Position numbers and translations under genes: made by a program
The notes under the pieces: generated by a model
Told to the model about the DNA's origin: nothing
Databases searched by the model: none
The model's input: only the letters and a program-made list of their open reading frames with translations
NCBI RefSeq assembly: GCF_003011965.1
Contig: NZ_PXWG01000057.1
Span: 1-39,675 of the forward strand
Direction: 5' to 3'
Length of the DNA stretch: 39,675 nucleotides
DNA from: Streptosporangium nondiastaticum
Lineage (GTDB): Bacteria; Actinomycetota; Actinomycetes; Streptomycetales; Streptomycetaceae
In this document: positions 23,063-31,816 of the stretch, one piece after another
How positions within the stretch are numbered: the stretch's first letter is position 1
Layout of the letters: each line of letters opens with the position of its first letter

Positions 23063-24957
23063 GCCCGGCCCCGCGCCACGGCCGCGCCCGGTACGACGTG
23101 ATCGTCGTCGGCGCCGGCCTGTCCGGCTCCCTCATCGCCAAGGAGTTCGGGGACAAGGGCCGGCGCGTCCTCGTCCTGGAGGCCGGCACCGGCACCTCCG
23201 GCAGCCGGCCCGGCCACCTCGACGCCGTGGACACCTTCTACGCCGCCCCGGCCAAGGTGCCCAACTCCCCCTACCGGCCCAACGCCGCGGCCCCCTCCCC
23301 CGACGTCCTCGACCTCACCGGCCTGCCCTCCGGCGGCTACCGCGCCGGAGGCTACTTCCTCCAGCGCGGCCCCCTGCCCTACGGCACCGACTACCTGCGC
23401 GCCCGCGGCGGCACCGCCCTGCACTGGCTCGGGCTCACCCCGCGCATGCACCCGGAGGACTTCCGCACCCGCCGCGCCTACGGCTACGGCCGGGACTGGC
23501 CCATCGGCTACGACGACCTGGAGCCCCACTACCGCGCCGCCGAACGGGCCCTCGGCGTCGCCGGCGACGCCGCCGAGCAGGCGGACGCCATCGGCCTGCC
23601 CTTCCCCGCCGGCTACGTCTACCCGATGCGCGCGATCCCCCGCAGCTACGTCGACGACGTCTTCGCCGCCCGCCTCGACGGGGCCGCCGTCCGGGAGGCG
23701 CCCGGCGCCCCCGCCACCACGCTGCGCGTCGTCGGCACGCCCCACGCCCGCAACGGCACCCCCGACCCGCGCTACGACGGCGGCCGCGGCTACCGCCCGG
23801 TGGGCGCCGTGGGCCTGCCCAACTACGGGGAGCGCTGCGTGGGCAACGCCTCCTGCGTGCCCATCTGCCCCGTCCAGGCCAAGTACACGCCCCTCAAGAC
23901 GCAGGCCGCGTGGGACCGGCGCCGGGTCCGGCTCGTCACCCAGGCCGTCGTCAGCCGCGTCCTGGCCGACGGGACGGGCCGCGTGCTCGGCGTCGAGTAC
24001 CTGGAGTACGAGGACCCGGCCGTCCCCGCCCCCACCACCCGTACGGCCGAGGCCGACGTCGTCGTCCTCGCCGCCCACGCCGTCGAGAACGCCAAGCTGC
24101 TCCTCCTCTCCCGGCTCGGCAACCACAGCGACCAGGTCGGGCGGAATCTGATGGACCACCCGGTCCTCCTCGGCTGGGGGCTCCTGAACCACCCGGTCGG
24201 ACCATTCCGCGGGCCCGCTTCCACCTCCGGCCTGGAGTGCTTCCGCACGGGGCCCGCCCGGCGGTCCCGGTCCCCCTTCCGCGTCGAGATCAGCAACTGG
24301 GGCTGGGGCTGGCCTGCGGGCTCGCCGGCCAGTGACGTGGCCCGCCTGCTGGGCATCGGTGCGGACTCCGCACAGCCGCGCGGCAAGGGCCTGTTCGGGG
24401 CCCGGCTGCGGGCCGGGCTGGGCAGGGAGATCGGCCGGCAGGTCTCCGTGCAGTTCCTCCTGGAGCAGGAGGCCGAGGAGAGCAACCGCGTCACCCTCGA
24501 CCCGCGCCGGCCCGACCGGCTCGGCATTCCGCGCCCGGTCATCACGTACGACCTCTCCGACCGGGTCAAGCGCGGCATGGCCGCCGCGAAGGCCGTCTCC
24601 GGCCAGCTCTTCCAGCTGCTGGGCGCCGACGACCGCACGGCGTACGGACCGGGCCCGCTCTCCCCCGGCTGGTTCCGCTTCGAGGGCCGGGAGTTCTCCT
24701 TCAACGGCGCCGGGCACGGCGGCGGCACACACGTCATGGGCAACGCGCGCGGCACCTCGGTGGTCGACTCCTGGCAGCGCTGCTGGGACCACCCCAACCT
24801 CTACGCCGTCGGCTGCGGCAGCATGCCCTCGATGGGCACCTCCAACCCCTCACTGACCATGGCCGCCCTCGCCCTGCGCAGCAGCGAGCAGATCCACCGC
24901 GACCTGACGGCCGCTCACCGGCCCGCCTCGGTGCGCCCGCAGGAAGGACGCCCATGA
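23059..24957 (+). CDS. GMC-family FAD dehydrogenase, catalytic subunit with C-x5-C-x3-C-P cluster motif
   Basis: A 632-residue flavoprotein. It opens with the FAD dinucleotide fold VIVVGAGLSGSLIAKEFG (about 14-31). Cys260, Cys266 and Cys270 in ERCVGNASCVPICP give the C-x5-C-x3-C-P spacing of 3Fe-4S-containing FAD glucose dehydrogenases. The C-terminal GMC block includes HGGGTHVMGN with the likely catalytic His and GTSNPSLTMAALALRSSE. Substrate would be a sugar or polyol. It is coupled by 4-bp overlaps to the small subunit upstream and the unknown gene downstream. No cytochrome c subunit gene is present, so the electron acceptor is unclear. Confidence 0.93.
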   Translation: MSPAPRHGRARYDVIVVGAGLSGSLIAKEFGDKGRRVLVLEAGTGTSGSRPGHLDAVDTFYAAPAKVPNSPYRPNAAAPSPDVLDLTGLPSGGYRAGGYFLQRGPLPYGTDYLRARGGTALHWLGLTPRMHPEDFRTRRAYGYGRDWPIGYDDLEPHYRAAERALGVAGDAAEQADAIGLPFPAGYVYPMRAIPRSYVDDVFAARLDGAAVREAPGAPATTLRVVGTPHARNGTPDPRYDGGRGYRPVGAVGLPNYGERCVGNASCVPICPVQAKYTPLKTQAAWDRRRVRLVTQAVVSRVLADGTGRVLGVEYLEYEDPAVPAPTTRTAEADVVVLAAHAVENAKLLLLSRLGNHSDQVGRNLMDHPVLLGWGLLNHPVGPFRGPASTSGLECFRTGPARRSRSPFRVEISNWGWGWPAGSPASDVARLLGIGADSAQPRGKGLFGARLRAGLGREIGRQVSVQFLLEQEAEESNRVTLDPRRPDRLGIPRPVITYDLSDRVKRGMAAAKAVSGQLFQLLGADDRTAYGPGPLSPGWFRFEGREFSFNGAGHGGGTHVMGNARGTSVVDSWQRCWDHPNLYAVGCGSMPSMGTSNPSLTMAALALRSSEQIHRDLTAAHRPASVRPQEGRP

Positions 24958-25568
24958 GGACCGCACCGCCGCCGGACGCCCCCGCCGGGGTCACCGCCGC
25001 GCCGGCCCGGTTCGACGAGCCGCCGTTCCGGGTCCCGCGCGACCGCGCCGACCTGCACGCCTTCCTCCCGGCCGCCCTCCTCGTCACCGGCTATCCGGCC
25101 CTGCTGCCCTACAGCCGCGACAAGGTGCCGGCGGCCCTGCGCCACTTCGGCACGGAGGCGCTGGACACGTTCCTGCACATCGAGCGGCCGGAGTACGTGG
25201 CCAAGCCGCCCGGCCACCCGTCCGTGGCCGGTGACACCGGCTGGACGTCCATCGGCCAGTTCTGCAACACCAGCCGCGCGGGCCTGGTCCGGCTGACCGC
25301 GGAGCTGGGAGAGGCGGCCCTCTTCAGCGGCGACCGGCGGCGGCAGGCCGGGCCGGAGGACTTCTACAACTCGGGCGGCGAAGTCTTCCCCGTGACCGGC
25401 CTGGCCTCCGCCGTCAGCGGGGAGGACGCCTATGCCATCGACCCCGCGGCCCGGGCCGCCGACTATCCGCCCGGGAGCGCGGTGCGGCGCGCCCGGGGCC
25501 TGCACGCCTCCGCCACGTACGAGATCACCGAAGAGCTCCTGGCCCGGGCCCGGCGGAGCCTGCGGTGA
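24954..25568 (+). CDS. Unknown protein, third gene of the dehydrogenase operon
   Basis: A 204-residue protein whose ATG overlaps the GMC stop (ATGA). It has no signal peptide, membrane helix, heme-binding CxxCH or cofactor motif. Features: a Pro/Ala-rich first 15 residues, FRVPRDRADLHAFLPAALLVTGYPALLP, a tyrosine-rich PEYVAKPPGHP, SIGQFCNTSRAGLV, then FYNSGGEVFPVTG and a charged helical end (EITEELLARARRSLR). Strict coupling suggests a dedicated partner, chaperone or substrate-binding subunit of the dehydrogenase. Function not recognised. Confidence 0.8.
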   Translation: MRTAPPPDAPAGVTAAPARFDEPPFRVPRDRADLHAFLPAALLVTGYPALLPYSRDKVPAALRHFGTEALDTFLHIERPEYVAKPPGHPSVAGDTGWTSIGQFCNTSRAGLVRLTAELGEAALFSGDRRRQAGPEDFYNSGGEVFPVTGLASAVSGEDAYAIDPAARAADYPPGSAVRRARGLHASATYEITEELLARARRSLR

Positions 25569-25573
25569 ACGCG

Positions 25574-25612
25574 CGTGTGCGGGGCGGGCGCCGGGCGCCC
25601 GCCCCGCACACG
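25574..25612. terminator. Strong bidirectional terminator
   Basis: A perfect 18-bp stem (25574-25591 with 25595-25612) closes a 3-nt loop, between two convergent operons that end at 25568 and 25640. Confidence 0.75.
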
Positions 25613-25639
25613 GCTACGACGACCGTGGCAACGGCCCGC

Positions 25640-26401
25640 TCAGGCCGTCATGCCGCCGTCCGCCACCAGGTCGTGGCCGACGACGAAGCTCGCGGCGTCC
25701 GAGGCGAGCCACTGGACCGCGGCGACGATCTCCTCGGTCTCGGCGACGCGTCCGATCGGCACCGTGCCGGCCACCCGCGCGTTGCGGTCGGCCTCGGTCT
25801 CGCCGGGGCGGAAGGACATGGAGGTGTTGGAGGCGCCGGGGCTCACGGCGTTGATGCGGATGCCGTCCTTGATGTGGTCCAGCGCGGCCACCCGCGTCAG
25901 GGCGCTGACGCCGGCCTTGGAGGCGACGTAGGCGGCCATGCCGGGGCGGCGCCCGTGGAAGCCGATGTTGGACGACGCGTTGACGATCACTCCGCCGCCG
26001 TGCTCGCGCATGTGGGCGACCTCGTACTTCATGCACAGCATCACGCCGGTGAGGTTGACGCCGACGAGCCGGTGCCAGGTGGCGAGGTCGGTGTCGGCCA
26101 GCGGCGCGGGCGGGGCGAAGAGCCCGGCGTTGTTGTGCGCGATGTGCAGACCGCCGTGGCGGGCGACCGCCGTGGCGACCATCGCCTCGACGTCCTGGGC
26201 GCTGGTGACGTCGGCGGCGACGGCACTGGCCTTGCCGCCTTCCTCCTCGATGAGCCGCACGGTCTCCGTGGCGGGCTCCAGTGCGACGTCGACGGCCACG
26301 ACGGTGGCGCCCTGGCGTGCGAAGGCCAGGGCACTGGCCCGGCCTATGCCGGAGCCCGCCCCGGTGACGAGGGCGACCTTGCCTTCGAACTGTGCGGTCA
26401 T
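25640..26401 (-). CDS. Short-chain dehydrogenase/reductase (classical SDR)
   Basis: A 253-residue NAD(P)-dependent oxidoreductase. The cofactor motif TGAGSGIG is at 14-21, the DVT acid loop near 61, NNAG near 90, the catalytic Ser in NASSN, YVASK for Tyr/Lys near 150, and SPGASNTSMSF after it. The end DLVADGGMTA is typical. The ATG at 26401 is chosen over 26416 because GGAGGAG lies directly before it. It starts 22 bp after the berberine-bridge enzyme gene and is the last gene of a three-gene operon. Substrate unknown; an alcohol or ketone made by the operon flavoenzyme is a reasonable guess. Confidence 0.94.
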   Translation of the reverse strand: MTAQFEGKVALVTGAGSGIGRASALAFARQGATVVAVDVALEPATETVRLIEEEGGKASAVAADVTSAQDVEAMVATAVARHGGLHIAHNNAGLFAPPAPLADTDLATWHRLVGVNLTGVMLCMKYEVAHMREHGGGVIVNASSNIGFHGRRPGMAAYVASKAGVSALTRVAALDHIKDGIRINAVSPGASNTSMSFRPGETEADRNARVAGTVPIGRVAETEEIVAAVQWLASDAASFVVGHDLVADGGMTA

Positions 26402-26423
26402 CTGGTTCTCCTCCATGAGGGGG

Positions 26424-28112
26424 TCACTGCTTGGGCAGGGCGATGGACTGCGAGTGGCGGAAGACGTTGCGCGGGTCGTAGGCGGCCTTCACGCGCTGCA
26501 GCCGGGGGTAGTTGTCCTTGTAGTAGAGCGTCGTCCAGGGCACCCCCGACCTGTTCTGCTGCGGGTCGGTGATGTCGCTGTCGGGGTAGTTGATGTAGCA
26601 GCCGTCGGCGGCCGGGCCGGGGACGGGATAGCCGCCGGTGGAGGCGAAGACGTCGGCGTAGACCTCCCGGGTCCAGGCGAGGTTCTGCGGATCCTGCTCC
26701 TTGCCGGGCCAGAAGCTCTGGAAGAGGCCTTTGAAGATGGAGTCGCGCTGGGCGGAGGCCGTGTCGCCGGAGCGCACCGTGTTGATCTTCCCGCCGTAGG
26801 AGAGCAGGACGACCATCGAGTTGGGGTTCTGCAGGTCGGTGCGTGTGAGGTGCTTGTAGAGGGAGGCGATCTGGGCGTCGTTGAAGCCCTTGCGCAGGTA
26901 CGCGGACTTGTGGATGCCGCGCAGCGTGGGGTTGGTGAGGGTGGGGTTGTTGGTGCCCAGGAAGCGGACGGAGGCCAGCCAGGGCACGCGCTGCGGGGTG
27001 AAGAAGTCGGGCATCGGGCCCTGCTCGCCCACTGCGGAGGTCAGCGGCTCGGCCTTGATGCCGAGGGCCGCGGTGATCGAGGCGACATAGGCGGTGATGA
27101 GCTTCTCCGCGCCGGGCACGGTGGCGTCCATCTGCGTGAGCAGGCCGATGCTGTTGTTGGCGCGGTGGTTGATCATCAGGAAGCTGCACAGCGAGGCGTA
27201 CGGCGAGTCGGGGCTGCCGTTCTTCTCGTGCCAGGTCCCGAAGTTCTTCACCAGGGTGGCGAAGCGCGTCTTGTCGAGCTTGCTCCAGGGCAGGGAGATC
27301 GCGCTGACGTAGACGTCCTTCGGCGGGTGCATCAGCTGGTCTGCCGGCTCGCTGCCGGTCGCGTCCGGCGAGCGGAACCAGTAGCGGGTGATCACGCCGT
27401 AGTTGCCGCCGCCCCCGCCGGTGTGCGCCCACCACAGGTCGCGGTTCGGGTCGCCGGCCTCGCGGGTCGCCACCACGGCCCGTGCGGTGCCGTCGGCGTT
27501 CACGACGACGACCTCGACGGCGTAGAGGTGGTCGACGGTGAGGCCGTGCCTGCGCGAGAGCATCCCGTAGCCACCGCCACTGATGTGACCCCCGACGCCC
27601 ACGGAATAGCACATGCCGCCGGGGAGGGCCACCCCCCAGCCCTTGTAGAGGGATTCGTAGACGTGCAGCAGCGTGGCCCCGGCCTCGACGACGAAGGCCT
27701 TGCGCTCCTCGTCGTAGCCGACCTGGTCCATGGCCGTCATGTCGACGACGATCTGCACGTCGGGGTTGTAGACGAAGTCGGCGTAGCAGTGGCCGCCGCC
27801 GCGTATCGATATCCGCTTGCCGGCGCGGACCGCCTCCTGCACGGTCCGGACGACCTGTTCGGTGGTGTGCACGATGCGCACGGACTCGGGACGGCCCACC
27901 CAGCGGGTGTTGTTGCCGACCACCAGGTCGGCGTAGCGCGGGTCGTCCGGGAGGACGGTGACCGCCGCAGGTGCACCCGCGCCGGCCTCCGCCCCGGCGC
28001 CGGTGCCCGCCGCGGCGGCCCGGGTGGGCGCGAGGCCCGTCTGTGTCACGGCGGCGCCCGCCACTGCGGCGGCGGTGCCGGTCAGCATGGTTCGTCTGTT
28101 CAGCATGCCCAT
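26424..28112 (-). CDS. Exported FAD-linked oxidase of the berberine-bridge (BBE) type
   Basis: A 562-residue flavoenzyme. Residues 1-36 form a signal with twin arginines (LNRRTMLTG), suggesting Tat export with cofactor. The FAD-binding PCMH domain contains RGGGHCYADF with His108 and PGGMCYSVGVGGHISGGGYG with Cys168. Their 60-residue spacing matches bicovalent (8-alpha-His, 6-S-Cys) flavin attachment. The C-terminal BBE module ends NYPRLQRVKAAYDPRNVFRHSQSI. Such enzymes oxidise alcohols, sugars or natural products with O2. It lies 34 bp after the cupin gene and 22 bp before the SDR gene in one operon. No obvious Shine-Dalgarno at ATG 28112; ATG 28106 is an alternative. Confidence 0.93.
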   Translation of the reverse strand: MGMLNRRTMLTGTAAAVAGAAVTQTGLAPTRAAAAGTGAGAEAGAGAPAAVTVLPDDPRYADLVVGNNTRWVGRPESVRIVHTTEQVVRTVQEAVRAGKRISIRGGGHCYADFVYNPDVQIVVDMTAMDQVGYDEERKAFVVEAGATLLHVYESLYKGWGVALPGGMCYSVGVGGHISGGGYGMLSRRHGLTVDHLYAVEVVVVNADGTARAVVATREAGDPNRDLWWAHTGGGGGNYGVITRYWFRSPDATGSEPADQLMHPPKDVYVSAISLPWSKLDKTRFATLVKNFGTWHEKNGSPDSPYASLCSFLMINHRANNSIGLLTQMDATVPGAEKLITAYVASITAALGIKAEPLTSAVGEQGPMPDFFTPQRVPWLASVRFLGTNNPTLTNPTLRGIHKSAYLRKGFNDAQIASLYKHLTRTDLQNPNSMVVLLSYGGKINTVRSGDTASAQRDSIFKGLFQSFWPGKEQDPQNLAWTREVYADVFASTGGYPVPGPAADGCYINYPDSDITDPQQNRSGVPWTTLYYKDNYPRLQRVKAAYDPRNVFRHSQSIALPKQ

Positions 28113-28146
28113 GGTTCTCTCTGTGCGTACCAGTTGTTTTCGCCGG

Positions 28147-28665
28147 TCAGCTGCCCCAGATGATGCCGAGACCGAGCTTCTCCGCGACCTCCTGCGTGCG
28201 CTCGACGGACCAGCGGTCACCGACCGGTGCGGCGGCTCCCATGTGCACGGGATATCCGCCGTCCAGGAAGAACCGCTCGAATCCGCCGGGGCAGGTGAGC
28301 ACGTACAGGTCGGCCGTCTCGCTCTCCACCAGATACGAATGCGGGATTCCGCGCGGCAGGAAGAGCACGCTGCCGCCTTCGAGGAGTTCGGTGCGGTCGC
28401 CCACGGTGGCCCGTACGCCACCGCTGCCGATCATGAAGATCTCGTCCTCGAGCGTGTGGATGTGACTCGGGGAACGCTCGCCGAGCTTCGCCGCGAAATG
28501 GGTCATTCCCATGGCGCCCCTGGTCTGTTCGGCCGTGAGCTTCACGGTCACCAGGGAGCCCTTTCCCCACAGCCGCTGTGTTCCGTCGCCCGGTTTGAGG
28601 ACGGCCGGCAGGATCTCGTCCTTGTCGAAGGGGAGTTCTTCCCGCCCGCGCGGCGCTGTCGTCAT
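28147..28665 (-). CDS. Cupin-domain protein
   Basis: A 172-residue single-domain cupin. Motif 1 is ERSPSHIHTLEDEIFMIGSGGVRATVGD (metal ligands His, His, Glu). Motif 2 is GSVLFLPRGIPHSY with the fourth His. The N-terminal strand block reads LVTVKLTAEQTRG. These residues would bind Fe or Ni and support a quercetin-dioxygenase-like oxygenase or isomerase. A conserved tail follows (ERFFLDGGYPVHMG). GGAGG precedes ATG 28665. First gene of an operon with the BBE oxidase and the SDR, so it probably acts on the same small molecule. Confidence 0.88.
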   Translation of the reverse strand: MTTAPRGREELPFDKDEILPAVLKPGDGTQRLWGKGSLVTVKLTAEQTRGAMGMTHFAAKLGERSPSHIHTLEDEIFMIGSGGVRATVGDRTELLEGGSVLFLPRGIPHSYLVESETADLYVLTCPGGFERFFLDGGYPVHMGAAAPVGDRWSVERTQEVAEKLGLGIIWGS

Positions 28666-28754
28666 TTCTCCTCCAGATCCCTTGCGGTGCTGGGCAGCGC
28701 CCGACCGGCTGGTTCCGAGCGTTCCCCAGTGAACCCGGGAGCGACAAGACAGCT

Positions 28755-28826
28755 GAGCCCAATCCGTCAAGTGGCACTGCGCAGCGGTGAGTTCACGCTG
28801 CGCGAAACCGGAAACGGATTGGGCTC
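28755..28826. promoter_or_regulatory. Nested inverted repeat upstream of the cupin operon
   Basis: The outer arms GAGCCCAATCCGT (28755-28767) and ACGGATTGGGCTC (28814-28826) are perfect 13-bp complements, 46 bp apart. An inner 8-bp repeat (GCGCAGCG 28779-28786, CGCTGCGC 28796-28803) lies between them. The element is 90-161 bp upstream of the cupin start and 62 bp downstream of the membrane TPR gene. It may be a paired operator or a terminator for that gene. Confidence 0.5.
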
Positions 28827-28888
28827 TGCTCTTCTATTCGGTTGTGGCAGGGGCGGGCGCGGGCTTCGCGCCGCTGAACGGGAAGTGA

Positions 28889-29965
28889 CTAGCGGGCGCC
28901 CTGAACGGCTCGTTCCCGGTAATCGCAGTACTTTTCCGCGGGGTCCTCGAAGTAGCTCCAGGGCAGGGAGCCGACGCAGCCGTCGACAAGCCGGAATTGT
29001 TCGAGGGCCTCCGCGTGGCGCTTCTGCTTCACGAGGAAGAAGGCCAGCAGGTGCCGGGCCTCGGGCAGGCGCGGGTGGTCGGGCCGGACGGCCGGGAGGT
29101 CGGCGAGCAGGGTGTCGACCATGGCCATGGCCTCGGGGGTGCGGTAGTGCTTGCCGTTGAACGGCCGGTCGAGGTGCTCGAAGTGGGCGACGAGCCGCAG
29201 GGCCGGCAGGAGGGTGCCGGCCGGGGCGCCGGATGCCGCCTTGTCCGCGAAGTCGCGGGCCAGTTCCGCCGAGCCGTGCCACTTCCCGCACCAGTACTGC
29301 AGGGCGCTGTAGTGCGCCTCGTAGTGGTGGGGGGCGCGGTCGGTGATCTCGGCCCAGAGCTCGTGCATGTACGCGTGCGGGTAGCCGAGGCCGAGTCCTG
29401 CCCAGAGGTCGGAGACGTGCGGGGAGGGGTCCTCGGGGGCGAGCTCGATCGCGCGGGCGATGTCCTCGCGGGCCCGCAGCAGGACGCGGTGGAAGCCCTC
29501 GAACTGCTCGGCCGAGGTCCGGTCCGCGGTGCGGGCGCCCCGCAACTGCCAGGCGAGGAAGACGGTGGACCGGGCGCGTACGGCCGCGGCGCCGGGGTCG
29601 CCCGGGCGGGCGGCCTCCCAGGCCGTGAGCCAGGCGTCCTCGTCGGCCGCGGCGCGCGCGAGGGAGATGACGAGCGCGGTGCGGCGCTCCCAGTCCTTGC
29701 CGATGGCCGTCATGGCCTCGGCGGCGGGCTCCCAGGCGCCGCGCTCCGCCGCTTCCCGCGCGCCGTCGATCTGCGGGTCGCGCAGCAGCCGCTTCGTGTC
29801 CTGCCGGTCCTGCGGGAGCAGGCCGAGGGCGGCCGCTTCCTTCGACAGGCGGGCCGGTGCGGCGGCGGCCGCCGTGCGCCGGGGCCGCGCGGAGGCGCCC
29901 TTGCGGTTCCGGTACCAGATGAAGATCCAGACGGCTATGACGAGGAGGGGCAGCAGTCGTGCCAC
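28889..29965 (-). CDS. Membrane-anchored TPR-type protein
   Basis: A 358-residue protein with one N-terminal membrane helix (LLPLLVIAVWIFIWY), a basic Ala-rich linker, and a helical C-terminal region of TPR-like pairs with a regular Ala/Leu pattern. Examples are REAAERGAWEPAAEAMTAIG, ARARSTVFLAW, and the later HLLAFFLVKQKRHAEALEQF. The helical repeats probably bind another protein. The gene follows the M48 protease gene by 56 bp and likely forms one transcript. The GTG at 29965 is the first start after a long noncoding stretch, but its ribosome site is weak. Function unknown. Confidence 0.8.
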   Translation of the reverse strand: MARLLPLLVIAVWIFIWYRNRKGASARPRRTAAAAAPARLSKEAAALGLLPQDRQDTKRLLRDPQIDGAREAAERGAWEPAAEAMTAIGKDWERRTALVISLARAAADEDAWLTAWEAARPGDPGAAAVRARSTVFLAWQLRGARTADRTSAEQFEGFHRVLLRAREDIARAIELAPEDPSPHVSDLWAGLGLGYPHAYMHELWAEITDRAPHHYEAHYSALQYWCGKWHGSAELARDFADKAASGAPAGTLLPALRLVAHFEHLDRPFNGKHYRTPEAMAMVDTLLADLPAVRPDHPRLPEARHLLAFFLVKQKRHAEALEQFRLVDGCVGSLPWSYFEDPAEKYCDYRERAVQGAR

Positions 29966-30021
29966 GGGGGTTCGGCTCGATTCGTAGAAGGGGCGCGGGT
30001 GCGCGGAGGGGTGGCGGGGAG

Positions 30022-31632
30022 TCAGGCGTGCGCGGCCTGCGGCGGCAGCAGCCTGCGCAGTGGCGCGGTGTCGGGCACGTCGGCGACGGCCGCCTCCAGG
30101 GCCTGCGGCAGCAGGGTGTCGTAGCCGTCCGGGAGGTGGAGCCTGGCGCTCTCCGCCCAGGACAGCTCCCACCAGGCGGCCCGGGCGTCCACGAGCTCCA
30201 GCAGGACGAGGCTGGACAGGCTGTCGAGGAGCGCCGGGCGCAGGAACTCGCGCGCGGCCCGGCCGCTCGCCTGCTGGGCGGCCCGCGGCTGCGGGAGGCC
30301 GGCTGCTATCTGCCACAGGCCGCCGCGGTCGGCCGCGTCCAGCAGGGCGTGCACGGTGGTGCGGCCGCCGATGACGCGGGCCATGGCGTCCCGGAGGGGT
30401 TCCGCGTCGGCGTCGTGGCCGGCGCGGATGCCGTGGTGGACGAGCTCGGGCCAGTCGGCGCGGGGCATGTGCAGCGCTTCCTGGGTGAGGGTGGCCGCTT
30501 CGAGGTCGGCGAGGACGCGGGCGGGGTCGTCCAGCAGGGCCATGGCGGGGCCGGCGGGCAGGCCGCCGCGCCCGTCGTCGGGCATGGCCTCGATGAGGCG
30601 GATCCGCTCCGCGGTCGGGGGGTGCGCGTCGTACGGGGAGGGGTCGCCCGGCGGGAGGTCGCGGCGCAGCTCGTCGAGCTCCTCCTGGCGGGCCGGTTCG
30701 GCGAGCAGGCGGGCCAGACCGCCGTAGAACTGGCCGTACGGGGGCAGGAGTCCGGCGGCCACACCGACGGAGGCGTACCCGCGGAGGTAGAAGCCGTGGG
30801 CGGCGTCGAGGACGGCGGCCTCGCGCAGGGCGGAGGCGGTGGCGTCGCGGCCGGCGATCCGGACGGCGAGCCGGTCGGCGGCGAGCTCCTGGCGGCGGGC
30901 GTCGCTCCGGGTGGCCCGCAGGGCGAACTTGCCGTAGGCGATGAAGAGCTTGCTCATCTGCCGGTAGCCCCACCCGGCGCCGCGGGTGTCGACTTCCTTG
31001 GCCTCGCGGCCCTTGCGGAGGGCCTTCTCGGCGGCCTTCTCCTGGCGCATCCGCTCCTTCTCCACCCGTTGCTCCGCCCGCTCCGTGAAGGCGTTCACGG
31101 TGCGGGCGACGGCGTGCCGGCCGCGGGCGGTGATGGCGGAGAGGCGGGTGTCGGCGTGCCCGTAGTGGCCGAACTCGTGGGCGAGGACGGCGCGCAGCTG
31201 GGCCTCGTCGAGGCCGGTCATCAGGGGGACGCCGAGGTAGAGCCGGCGGCGGCCGGGCAGGAGCCCGAGCAGGCGGGCGTTCTCGGAGACGGCGGCGTTG
31301 ACGGTGCCGGTGAGGAGGATCTCGTCGGGCATGCGGGTGCCGGCGGCGCCGGCCACCTCGCGCACGACGGCCCAGAGCCGCGGCTGCTGCCGCTCGGCGA
31401 CGGGCAGGCCTTCGTCGCCGTCGTCCTTGGGGGTGCGGACGAGCAGCATGCCGCGAACGACGGGGAAGGCCAGCAGGGCGAGGACGACCGTGAGCTTGAG
31501 GGCGAGGGGATTCACGCCCCGCCAGTAAACGGCGACTCCGATTCCGGCGAAGACGCCGAGGACGACGAAGCACAGGAGATAGAAACCCGCGAGCACGACA
31601 AGTGCACGCAGGGCACGCAGAAAAACGCCCAT
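30022..31632 (-). CDS. Membrane M48-family zinc metalloprotease (HtpX-like)
   Basis: A 536-residue protease. Two N-terminal membrane helices (about 8-35 and 45-65) are followed by the M48 domain with zinc site HEFGH at 152-156 and the third ligand in ELAADRLA near 235. The C-terminal half is a long helical region without known motif. HtpX/Ste24-like enzymes degrade misfolded membrane proteins at the cytoplasmic face. ATG 31632 is used; upstream in-frame Met lies in a GC-poor leader. Purine-rich GAGGG is distant, so translation may be weak. Co-transcribed with the downstream membrane TPR gene. Confidence 0.9.
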   Translation of the reverse strand: MGVFLRALRALVVLAGFYLLCFVVLGVFAGIGVAVYWRGVNPLALKLTVVLALLAFPVVRGMLLVRTPKDDGDEGLPVAERQQPRLWAVVREVAGAAGTRMPDEILLTGTVNAAVSENARLLGLLPGRRRLYLGVPLMTGLDEAQLRAVLAHEFGHYGHADTRLSAITARGRHAVARTVNAFTERAEQRVEKERMRQEKAAEKALRKGREAKEVDTRGAGWGYRQMSKLFIAYGKFALRATRSDARRQELAADRLAVRIAGRDATASALREAAVLDAAHGFYLRGYASVGVAAGLLPPYGQFYGGLARLLAEPARQEELDELRRDLPPGDPSPYDAHPPTAERIRLIEAMPDDGRGGLPAGPAMALLDDPARVLADLEAATLTQEALHMPRADWPELVHHGIRAGHDADAEPLRDAMARVIGGRTTVHALLDAADRGGLWQIAAGLPQPRAAQQASGRAAREFLRPALLDSLSSLVLLELVDARAAWWELSWAESARLHLPDGYDTLLPQALEAAVADVPDTAPLRRLLPPQAAHA

Positions 31633-31746
31633 GGGGCAGGGGCCCTCACACGGAAATAGAGGAATGGTCGGTGCACCGGGGGGAGAATGGCCAGTATGCC
31701 GCACAGGGTTTTGAATGGGCAAAATGTTTTGAATGCGGCAACGCGT

Positions 31747-31781
31747 GAGCGGCGGCGGCCCGAAGGGGGCCGCCGCCGCTC
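31747..31781 (-). terminator. Strong hairpin terminator after the 138-aa gene
   Basis: A perfect 15-bp stem (31747-31761 with 31767-31781) closes a 5-nt loop, 35 bp after the reverse-strand stop at 31817. Confidence 0.7.
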
Positions 31782-31816
31782 GCGTGCCGGACGGGTCCGG
31801 GCCGGGTCAGGGCCCG

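Noticed and set aside
22900..24792. Reverse frame of about 630 codons opposite the GMC gene
   Set aside because: Gly/Ala/Val/Asp-rich shadow of a confirmed flavoprotein gene, no motif.
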